The notes below the pieces were generated by a model. That model did no database searches. It was not told where the DNA came from and saw nothing but the letters and a program-made list of their open reading frames with translations. The translations under genes and the position numbers were made by a program. Shown here piece by piece: positions 25,711 to 32,702 of a stretch of 36,081 bases of DNA (positions within the stretch are counted from its first letter, which is position 1; the number at the start of each line of letters is the position of its first letter). The DNA is from Kiritimatiellia bacterium. Its GTDB lineage: Bacteria; Verrucomicrobiota; Kiritimatiellia; RFP12; UBA1067. Location of the stretch: assembly GCA_017650345.1 (NCBI GenBank), contig JAGCFB010000058.1:1-36081 (forward strand), written 5' to 3'.

Positions 25711-27426
25711 ATGAAGTGGTCCAAGTCGCTGATCCAGACCCTGCGCGACAATCCGCAGGACGCCGAGATCGATTCCCACAAGCTCCTCATGCGCGCGGGC
25801 CTCGCCCGCAAGGTCGCGGGCGGACTCTACGCCTACCTCCCCCTCGGGATGCGCTCGCTGAAGAAGATCCAGCAGATCGTCCGCGAGGAGATGGACCGCG
25901 CTGGCGCGCTCGAGATAGTCTCGCCAGTCCTCCAGCCCGCCGAGCTCTGGCGCACGACGGGCCGCTGGGACACGATGGGCCCCAACATGTTCAAGCTCCG
26001 CGACCGCGGCGAGCACGAGTTCGCGCTCGGGCCCACGGCCGAGGAGGTGTTCACGGACATCGCGAAGGGCCTGATCAGCTCCTACCGCCAGCTCCCCGTC
26101 ACCATCTACCAGATCCAGTGGAAGTTCCGCGACGAGACCCGCCCCAGGTTCGGCCTCATGCGCTCCAAGGAGTTCCTGATGAAGGACGCGTACTCCTTCG
26201 ACACGGACGCAGAGGGCGCCGACAGGAGCTACTGGAACATGTACCGCGCCTACGAGCGCATATACGCACGCTGCGGACTCAAGGCGGTCCCCGTGCAGGC
26301 CGACGGCGGCGACATGGGCGATTCGATGACGCACGAGTTCCACGTCCTCGCGGACGCAGGAGAGGACGGCATCGCGTTCTGCGACGGCTGCGGCTACGCG
26401 GCCAACCTCGAGAAGGCGGAACGCCGCGCCGCGCCGTGCGCCGACGCCGGCTGCCCGGCGTTCGAAGAGGTCGCCACCCCCGACGCCAGGACCATCGAGG
26501 AGGTCGCCGCGTTCCTGAAGCTTCCCGCCGACAGGTTCGTCAAGTCGCTCGTCTATGTCGCGGACGGCAGGCCGGTCATGGTGTGCGTCCCCGGAGACCG
26601 CGACGTCAACGACGTCAAGCTCAAGCGCCTCCTCGGCGCGAAGTCCGTCGCGCTCGCCGATTTCGAGACGGTACTCAAGGCCACCGGCGCCAACGCCGGA
26701 TTCGTCGGACCCGTCAAGCCCGCTGACGCGGCGCTCCGCGTCGTCGCGGACGTTTCGCTCAAGGGCGCGACCGGGCGCATCGTCGGCGCGAACAAGGAGG
26801 GCTACCATCTCAAGGACGTCGATCTCGCGCGCGACACGAAGCTTTCCGACGCGGACTTTGCGGACCTCGTGGTCGTCCAGGCTGGCGACGTCTGCCCGAA
26901 GTGCGGCAAGCCGATGGTGATCAAGCGCGGCATCGAGGTCGGCCAGGTCTTCAAGCTTGGCACGAAGTACTCAGCCGCGTTCAACGCCACCTACAAGAAC
27001 GACAAGCTCGAGGAGCACGTCATGATCATGGGCTGCTACGGCGTCGGCGTGAGCCGCACGCTCCAGGCCGTGATCGAGCAGAGCCATGACAAGGACGGCA
27101 TCATCTGGCCTGCGGCGGTCGCGCCGTACCAGGTGTGCATCTGCCTCCTCGACCCGGCGGAGCCGGAGGTCGCGAAGGTCGCGGACGAGCTGGAGTCCGC
27201 CCTCGAGGCTCGCGGCATCGACGTCATCGTGGATGACCGCGCGGAGCGTCCGGGAGTCAAGTTCAAGGACGCGGACCTCATCGGCTTCACCGTCCGCGTG
27301 GTCGTCGGCGCGAAGGGACTCGCCAACGGCGGCGTAGAGATCAAGCGCCGCGACGAGGACAAGTCGAAGACGCGCGTCGTCGCCCCCGCCGACGCCCCCG
27401 CCGCCATCGCCGAGGCGCTGGCGTAG
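25711..27426 (+). CDS. proS: Prolyl-tRNA synthetase (bacterial type with editing domain)
   Basis: A 571-residue class II aminoacyl-tRNA synthetase charging tRNA-Pro. Motif 2 is in RDETRPRFGLMRSKEFLMKD and motif 3 in GCYGVGVSRTLQAVIEQ. Between them lies the YbaK-like INS domain (about residues 220-375) that hydrolyses mischarged Ala-tRNA-Pro. Cys pairs at FCDGCGYAANLEKAE and CPKCGKPMVIKRGIEVGQ match the long bacterial form. The anticodon-binding domain occupies about residues 465-571. The length equals the E. coli-type enzyme. A GGTGGAGG site precedes the ATG. It lies 28 nt after secDF and 15 nt before lgt, so the three genes are probably one operon. Confidence 0.96.
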   Translation: MKWSKSLIQTLRDNPQDAEIDSHKLLMRAGLARKVAGGLYAYLPLGMRSLKKIQQIVREEMDRAGALEIVSPVLQPAELWRTTGRWDTMGPNMFKLRDRGEHEFALGPTAEEVFTDIAKGLISSYRQLPVTIYQIQWKFRDETRPRFGLMRSKEFLMKDAYSFDTDAEGADRSYWNMYRAYERIYARCGLKAVPVQADGGDMGDSMTHEFHVLADAGEDGIAFCDGCGYAANLEKAERRAAPCADAGCPAFEEVATPDARTIEEVAAFLKLPADRFVKSLVYVADGRPVMVCVPGDRDVNDVKLKRLLGAKSVALADFETVLKATGANAGFVGPVKPADAALRVVADVSLKGATGRIVGANKEGYHLKDVDLARDTKLSDADFADLVVVQAGDVCPKCGKPMVIKRGIEVGQVFKLGTKYSAAFNATYKNDKLEEHVMIMGCYGVGVSRTLQAVIEQSHDKDGIIWPAAVAPYQVCICLLDPAEPEVAKVADELESALEARGIDVIVDDRAERPGVKFKDADLIGFTVRVVVGAKGLANGGVEIKRRDEDKSKTRVVAPADAPAAIAEALA

Positions 27427-27441
27427 GACGGAGCCGGGCGC

Positions 27442-28233
27442 GTGCATCCCGTCCTCATAGACTTCGGTTTCTTCAGGCTGCACACCTATGGCGCGTGCAT
27501 GGCGCTGGGCTTTCTCTTGAGCTGGAAGCTCGTGGAGAGGATTTCCGGTCGCAGGGACCTTGCGGACCTCATAATGTACCTTCTGGCGGGCGGCGTGATC
27601 GGAAGCCGCATCGCCTACGTCATCGAGCACTGGACGTCAGAATTCGCCGCCAACCCAGCCATGATCGTGCGCGTGGACAAGGGCGGACTCGTCTTCTACG
27701 GCGGACTCATCCTCTCGATGCTCATATTCTTCGCCTGGTGCGCGCTGAAGAGGGAGCGTCCGCTCGCGCTGGCGGACCTCCTGTGCGTCGTCGTTCCGCT
27801 AGGGCACGCATTCGGCCGCGTCGGCTGCTTCTTCTACGGGTGCTGCTGGGGGCGCATTTCCGCTTCGCCGCTCGCCGTGTCCTTTCCGCGCCATTCGCCC
27901 GCGTGGTACGACCAGCTTTCGCACGGACTTATCGACCAGTCCGCCCCCGCCTCGCTTCCCGTCTTTCCGACGCAGCTCTTCGAGGCGTCCGCGCTTCTCG
28001 CGCTTTTCGCGGTCCTCCTCGCAATCTACCTGAAGTGGCGCCGACACACGGCGGGTGTCTATCTGATCTGCTATGCCGCGCTCCGCTTCGGAATGGAGTA
28101 CCTGCGCGGCGACCCCCGCGCGGCGGTCCTGGGGCTCAGCATCGGGCAGACGATCTCCCTCGGGATGGCGCTCGCCGGGGCAGCCTTCATCGCGATCGGC
28201 GCGCGAAACGTCCCGCGAAAAGACTTAGACTAG
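27442..28233 (+). CDS. lgt: Prolipoprotein diacylglyceryl transferase Lgt
   Basis: A 263-residue integral membrane enzyme that moves a diacylglyceryl group from phosphatidylglycerol to the lipobox Cys of prolipoproteins, the first step of lipoprotein maturation. Visible signatures are an N-terminal FRLHTYG, GGLVFYGG, the family signature HAFGRVGCFFYGCCWG, and RFGMEYLRGD near the end, with about seven hydrophobic segments. The GRxGCFxxGCC form is common outside the Proteobacteria. It starts with GTG behind an ACGGAG site, 15 nt after proS. Confidence 0.95.
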   Translation: MHPVLIDFGFFRLHTYGACMALGFLLSWKLVERISGRRDLADLIMYLLAGGVIGSRIAYVIEHWTSEFAANPAMIVRVDKGGLVFYGGLILSMLIFFAWCALKRERPLALADLLCVVVPLGHAFGRVGCFFYGCCWGRISASPLAVSFPRHSPAWYDQLSHGLIDQSAPASLPVFPTQLFEASALLALFAVLLAIYLKWRRHTAGVYLICYAALRFGMEYLRGDPRAAVLGLSIGQTISLGMALAGAAFIAIGARNVPRKDLD

Positions 28234-28260
28234 ACTATCAGGACGCGATTGTGCTATAAT
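28231..28260 (+). promoter_or_regulatory. Promoter of the ferredoxin-exporter unit
   Basis: TAGACT (28231-28236, 4 of 6), an 18-bp spacer and a perfect TATAAT (28255-28260) preceded by TGC. Transcription starts near 28267; the A-rich leader carries GGAGG at 28284-28288. The -35 overlaps the lgt stop codon. Confidence 0.65.
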
Positions 28261-28296
28261 CTCAATAATACAACAACAAAAAAGGAGGACAACAAA

Positions 28297-28470
28297 ATGG
28301 CTCACAAGATTGCCGCCGACAAGTGCGTCGCGTGCGGGTGCTGCAAGGACGCGTGCCCGGCCGAGGCTATTTCCGAGGGTGCGCCCGCGTACACGATCGA
28401 CGCCGACAAGTGCGTTGACTGCGGTGCCTGCGCGGCTACCTGCCCGAACGAAGCGATCTCCCCGGCTTGA
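28297..28470 (+). CDS. 2[4Fe-4S] ferredoxin
   Basis: A 57-residue bacterial-type (clostridial-like) ferredoxin. It has two Cys motifs, CVACGCCKDAC-P near residue 10 and CVDCGACAATC-P near residue 39, each ligating one [4Fe-4S] cluster together with the distal Cys of the other. It carries low-potential electrons in the cytoplasm, consistent with an anaerobic metabolism. ATG 28297 has GGAGG 8 nt upstream; an in-frame ATG at 28249 overlaps the -10 element and is unlikely. Its stop overlaps the start of the following exporter gene (TTGA). Confidence 0.95.
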   Translation: MAHKIAADKCVACGCCKDACPAEAISEGAPAYTIDADKCVDCGACAATCPNEAISPA

Positions 28471-29303
28471 TAGAGTTCGCGTTAGAGACGCTTCAGCTCC
28501 TTCCGTTCCTCTTTGCGACGTATCTCGTCCTTGAGGCGGTGGAGTCGAAGGCCGGCGGCGCGCTCGAGAGTTTTCTCGGGCGCGCTCGCTCAGTTGGTCC
28601 GCTGGCGGGCGCGCTGGCGGGCGCGATTCCGCAGTGCGGCGTCTCCGCCGCCGCGGCGTCCTTCTACGCAGGCGGCGTGGTCACGGCCGGGTCGCTGCTT
28701 GCCGTTTTCCTTTCCACGTCCGACGAGCTGCTGCCGGTCCTGGTCTCGAAGCAGGTCCCCGTCGGGCTCATGGCCAAGATCGTCCTCATCAAGGCCGCCG
28801 CCGCCGCGTTGATCGGCTTCTCGGCGGACGGAATCCTTGCGCTCGTCCGCCACCGCCGCCGCTCTGTGACCGTCCACGAGCTTTGCGAGCACAGCCGCTG
28901 CGGATGCGCCGGAAGCCGCGGAATCCTGGTCCCGGCGCTCATCCACACGGCGGAGATATTCCTTTTCATCGTCATCGTATCAGGCGCGATAGAGCTTTGC
29001 ATGCACTACTTCGGCGAGGAGTCGCTGAATACGCTGCGCCTCAACACCCCGGTCCTCGGCGAGCTGGCGGCCGGTGCTCTCGGGCTCATCCCCAACTGCG
29101 CCGTCTCGGTAGCCGGGGCGGAGCTGTACTGCAAGGGCGCGATGAGCGCCGGCGCGCTGATGGCCAGCTCGTTCACGGGGTCCGGACTCGGACTCCTCGT
29201 CCTTTTCCGCACGAACCGCAGCTTCCGCGAGAACCTGGCGCTGCTTGCGGTGGTGTATGCAGCCGGCGTCCTCCTCGGGATGCTGACGGGTCCGCTATTG
29301 TAG
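28467..29303 (+). CDS. Putative heavy-metal exporter (ArsP_2-like, 10TM)
   Basis: A 278-residue polytopic membrane protein resembling the putative 10TM heavy-metal/arsenic exporter family (ArsP_2). It is built as two related halves: AGAIPQCGVSAAAASFYAGG near residue 52 and LGLIPNCAVSVAGAELY near residue 208, each with a P-polar-C-small-V-S motif that may bind the substrate within the membrane. A loop at about 137-148 reads CEHSRCGC and could bind a soft metal. It starts with TTG overlapping the ferredoxin stop by 4 nt, and no ribosome site other than coupling is evident. The substrate (arsenic species, manganese or another metal) cannot be decided from sequence. Confidence 0.75.
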   Translation: MIEFALETLQLLPFLFATYLVLEAVESKAGGALESFLGRARSVGPLAGALAGAIPQCGVSAAAASFYAGGVVTAGSLLAVFLSTSDELLPVLVSKQVPVGLMAKIVLIKAAAAALIGFSADGILALVRHRRRSVTVHELCEHSRCGCAGSRGILVPALIHTAEIFLFIVIVSGAIELCMHYFGEESLNTLRLNTPVLGELAAGALGLIPNCAVSVAGAELYCKGAMSAGALMASSFTGSGLGLLVLFRTNRSFRENLALLAVVYAAGVLLGMLTGPLL

Positions 29304-29321
29304 CATAGGAGCAAACGGCAG

Positions 29322-31496
29322 ATGTCCAGCAAGAAGAAAGACTCCGAACCGCCAAGCCTGTTCGACAACCTCGACATGTTCGTGCCCGAGACGGCGTCAT
29401 CCAGCCTGCCGCCCGCCGCCGCGCCCGTGAAGTACGACACGCACGGGCTCACCGGGGCGGGTCCGATGAAGGAGCTCTTCGACTACAACTTCCGCCAGTA
29501 CTCGGCGTACGTCATCTGCTCGCGCGCGATCCCGTCCGTCGAGGACGGACTGAAGCCCGTGCAGCGCCGAATCATGCACGCGCTCTTCGAGCAGGACGAC
29601 GGAAGGTACACGAAGGTCGCGAACATCGTCGGACAGACGATGCAGTACCATCCGCACGGCGACGCCTCCATCGGTGACGCGATAGTGGTGCTCGCGAACA
29701 AGCTCTGGGGGAAGGGCAAGGGATACCTGATCGACGGACAGGGAAACTACGGCTCCATCCTTACCGGAATGCAGCATGCCGCCGTCCGCTACATAGAGTG
29801 CCGCCTGACCGAGCTCGCCAGGAAGGAGGTCTTCAACAGGAAGACCACGACATACGTCCCCAACTACGACGGACGCAAGGAGGAGCCGGTCTATCTGCCC
29901 GCTAAGATACCGCTTCTCCTCATGCTCGGGGCGGACGGCATCGCGGTAGGGCTTTCGACGGCCATATTGCCGCACAATTTCATCGAGCTGCTAGAGGCCG
30001 AAATCGCCTGCATCCAGAAGAAGCCTTTCCAGCTCTATCCAGACTTCCAGCTGGGCGGAACTCTTGACGTGAGCGAGTACCAGGACGGACTCGGCAAGGT
30101 CAAGGTGCGCGCGAAGATCGAGAAGGAGGACAAGAACAAGCTCGTCATAACCGAGCTTCCGTGGGGCGAGACGACCGACTCCATAGCGGAGTCCATCGAG
30201 GATGCGATCAAGAAGAAGAAGGTCCCCGTCCGCAAGCTCCACGACCTCACGAGCGACTCGGTCCGCATCGAGCTCGAGCTCCAGACCGGCGAGAGCCAGG
30301 AGAAGGCCATCGTCGCGCTCTACGCCTTCACCAACTGCGAGAAGTCCATCTCCTCGCGCCCGGTCGTGCTGGACGCGGGGCGTCCGAGGCTGATGACGGT
30401 GTCCGACATCCTGCGCAAGAACGCGGACCGCCTCATGGAGCTCACGAAGCGCGAGCAGGAGATCCGCCTCGGCGAGCTGGACGACCTGTTCCACGCGCGC
30501 ACGCTGGACCGCATCTTCATCGAGGAGCGCATCTACAAGCGCATCGAGTCGGAGAAGACGATGGAGGGCGTGAAGAAGGCCGTCGTCACCGGCTTCCAGC
30601 CGTTCCTGAAGGAGCTCCGCCGTCCGGTGACGGACGAGGACGTGGAGCGCCTGCTCAAGATCCCGATCAGGCGCATCTCCCAGTTCGACATCGACAAGAA
30701 CCGCGAGGAGATCGAGGGCATCGAGAAGGAGGAGGCGCAGGTCCGCGACAACCTCGCGCACCTGCGCGCGTTCGTAGTGAAGTACCTGAAGGGGCTCGTC
30801 AAGGAGTACGCGAAGAGGTATCCGCGCTGCTCGAGGATCGAGACGGGCGCGTTCAAGCAGGTCGATGTCCGCGCCATAACGGCGAGCGAGCTCACGATCA
30901 GGTGGGACAAGGAGAACAACTACGTCGGCTCCGGGCTCCGCAACGGCGACGAGCTGTTCAAGTGCTCTTCGCTCGACGAGCTGATCCTCGTGTGGAAGGA
31001 CGGCCGGTTCAGGAAGGTGCAGCCCGAGGACAAGATCTTCGTGGACAAGGACCTCCTCGCCGTCATCCGCTACAACCAGGAGAAGGACCGCGAGACGCGC
31101 GACTTCACCTGCGTTTACGAGGAGGGGGGCTACGGCTTCAGCTACATCAAGCGCTTCAGGTTCGGCGGACTCATCCGCAACAAGGAGTACCGCCTCGCGC
31201 CGGAGAAGCCGAAGTCGAAGGTCATCTTCTTCCAGGCGGGCTGCCCGGACACGATATACGTCAAGTTCAAGCCCGCGAAGAACCAGAAGATCCACCAGCA
31301 GTACTTCCTCCCCAAGGAGCAGGTCAAGCGCACGAACTCCGAGACCGGCAGGCAGGAGGACCAGGACGTCGTCCTCGTCCGCAACGCCGGCGCGAAAGGC
31401 AAGCAGCTCACGACGAAGCCGATCGCGCGCATCTCGTCCTCGAAGGGATCGTGGTGGGACGACTCGGAGGCGCCGTCCAAGGGCATCCTGGACTGA
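29322..31496 (+). CDS. Type IIA DNA topoisomerase subunit A (GyrA/ParC-like)
   Basis: A 724-residue DNA breakage-reunion subunit. The winged-helix domain shows SVEDGLKPVQRRIMHALFE, QYHPHGDAS and the catalytic Tyr157 in AAVRYIECRL, which forms the transient phosphotyrosine bond to DNA. A tower and a coiled-coil gate (about 420-520) follow. The C-terminal region (about 525-724) is shorter than in GyrA and shows no QRRGGKG-type GyrA box, so decatenation (ParC-like) is more likely than negative supercoiling. The position equivalent to GyrA Ser83 is Ala115, while the Asp87 equivalent (Asp119) is kept. No partner ATPase gene (gyrB/parE) is adjacent. AGGAG at 29307-29311 precedes the ATG, 18 nt after the exporter gene. 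Confidence 0.9.
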   Translation: MSSKKKDSEPPSLFDNLDMFVPETASSSLPPAAAPVKYDTHGLTGAGPMKELFDYNFRQYSAYVICSRAIPSVEDGLKPVQRRIMHALFEQDDGRYTKVANIVGQTMQYHPHGDASIGDAIVVLANKLWGKGKGYLIDGQGNYGSILTGMQHAAVRYIECRLTELARKEVFNRKTTTYVPNYDGRKEEPVYLPAKIPLLLMLGADGIAVGLSTAILPHNFIELLEAEIACIQKKPFQLYPDFQLGGTLDVSEYQDGLGKVKVRAKIEKEDKNKLVITELPWGETTDSIAESIEDAIKKKKVPVRKLHDLTSDSVRIELELQTGESQEKAIVALYAFTNCEKSISSRPVVLDAGRPRLMTVSDILRKNADRLMELTKREQEIRLGELDDLFHARTLDRIFIEERIYKRIESEKTMEGVKKAVVTGFQPFLKELRRPVTDEDVERLLKIPIRRISQFDIDKNREEIEGIEKEEAQVRDNLAHLRAFVVKYLKGLVKEYAKRYPRCSRIETGAFKQVDVRAITASELTIRWDKENNYVGSGLRNGDELFKCSSLDELILVWKDGRFRKVQPEDKIFVDKDLLAVIRYNQEKDRETRDFTCVYEEGGYGFSYIKRFRFGGLIRNKEYRLAPEKPKSKVIFFQAGCPDTIYVKFKPAKNQKIHQQYFLPKEQVKRTNSETGRQEDQDVVLVRNAGAKGKQLTTKPIARISSSKGSWWDDSEAPSKGILD

Positions 31497-31523
31497 CGCG
31501 CGACGGCGGAGGGGACTGCGGCC

Positions 31524-32630
31524 ATGCGGATCTGGGGAATAACCGGCACCAACGGCAAGACCACGACGGCTTGGGTGCTCGCCGAGTTCATGAAGGCGGC
31601 GTACATAACGACCGTCGAGGTGAACACGCTCAGGCGCCGCTTCTACACGGGCTACACCACACCTCCGCTTGCGCAGCTGAAGGAGATATACGCCGAGATG
31701 GAGTCGGCCGGCGCGGCGGACTGCGTCATGGAGGTCTCCAGCCATGCGATCCACCAGAACCGAGTCGGGTTCGGCGAGACTACCGTCTTCTCCGGCGGGG
31801 CGTTCACCAACCTTTCCGAGGACCATCTAGACTACCACAAGACGATGGAGGAGTACTTCCGCGTGAAGCTCTCCTTCGCCGAGCGCATCGCGGAGGGCGT
31901 GAGGGCGCGTCCGGACAGCGGACGCCGCGACTTTCCGCCGTTCGTCGTCTGCCTGGACGGAGGATACGGACGCGAGATGCTCGAGGCGGCGGGGAGGCTC
32001 CCGCTCAACGTCATCCCGGTGACCGCTGAGCGTCCGCGCTTCGACCTTTCCGGCCTCAGGCTCGCCGGCGCGTACAACAGGTCGAACGTCCTCGTCGCCG
32101 CCGCGCTCGCGGAGGCGGCGGGGGTTCCGCACGACGAGATCCAGCGGACCATCCCGACGCTCGTTCCGCGCTGGGGGCGCCTCGAGCGCGTGGAGAATCC
32201 GGACGTCCGGGCGGACGCCTACGTCGATTTCGCGCACACGCCGGACGGACTCGAAAAGGTGCTCGGCGCGGCGCGCGGGTTCACGAGGGGCAGGCTCTGG
32301 GTCGTGTTCGGCGCGGGCGGCGACCGCGACCCCATGAAGCGTCCGCTCATGGGCGAGGCTGCCGCGCGGCTGGCGGACGAGGTTGTCGTCACGAGCGACA
32401 ATCCGCGCAGCGAGGACCCGATGTCGATAATCCGGCAGGTCGTCGCGGGCGCCGCGCGTCCCGTACGCGTGGAACCGGACCGCCGCGCCGCGATATTCGG
32501 CGCGCTGGCGGAAGCCGCGGAGGGGGACGTCGTGATCGTCGCCGGCAAGGGGCACGAGACGACGCAGGAGATCATGGGCGTGAAGCATCCGTTCGACGAC
32601 CGCGAGGTGATTCGCTCTTTCCGCCGCTAG
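31524..32630 (+). CDS. murE: MurE-type Mur ligase lacking the N-terminal domain
   Basis: A 368-residue UDP-N-acetylmuramyl-tripeptide synthetase, the cytoplasmic enzyme that adds the third amino acid to the peptidoglycan stem peptide. It begins almost at once with the ATP-binding loop GITGTNGKTT (residues 5-14), so the usual N-terminal UDP-MurNAc-binding domain of about 90 residues is absent. EVSSHA, the Lys region YFRVKLSFAE (carbamylated Lys in the family), AGAYNRSN, and the DNPR motif at 292-295 that recognises meso-diaminopimelate are all present. The central domain is also compact. ATG 31524 has GGAGGGG upstream, 27 nt after the topoisomerase gene, and no upstream in-frame coding extension is evident. 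Confidence 0.85.
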   Translation: MRIWGITGTNGKTTTAWVLAEFMKAAYITTVEVNTLRRRFYTGYTTPPLAQLKEIYAEMESAGAADCVMEVSSHAIHQNRVGFGETTVFSGGAFTNLSEDHLDYHKTMEEYFRVKLSFAERIAEGVRARPDSGRRDFPPFVVCLDGGYGREMLEAAGRLPLNVIPVTAERPRFDLSGLRLAGAYNRSNVLVAAALAEAAGVPHDEIQRTIPTLVPRWGRLERVENPDVRADAYVDFAHTPDGLEKVLGAARGFTRGRLWVVFGAGGDRDPMKRPLMGEAAARLADEVVVTSDNPRSEDPMSIIRQVVAGAARPVRVEPDRRAAIFGALAEAAEGDVVIVAGKGHETTQEIMGVKHPFDDREVIRSFRR

Positions 32631-32636
32631 GATATT

Positions 32637-32645
32637 TGGTATAAT
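32637..32645 (+). promoter_or_regulatory. Extended -10 promoter of the VIT-protein gene
   Basis: TGG followed by a perfect TATAAT (32640-32645); the -35 is poor. It begins 7 nt behind the murE stop codon. The leader is about 50 nt and ends with GGAGGG (32694-32699). Confidence 0.65.
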
Positions 32646-32702
32646 AGTCTTAGCAAAAGACAATTCGCATCCCGTCGGCGCCGTCGCCGTAGAGGAGGGT
32701 CC

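Noticed and set aside
21894-25811. A 1305-codon open frame on the - strand
   Set aside because: It covers uvrC, secDF and the start of proS antisense, and reads as a Glu/Asp/Arg-rich shadow of GC-biased codons.
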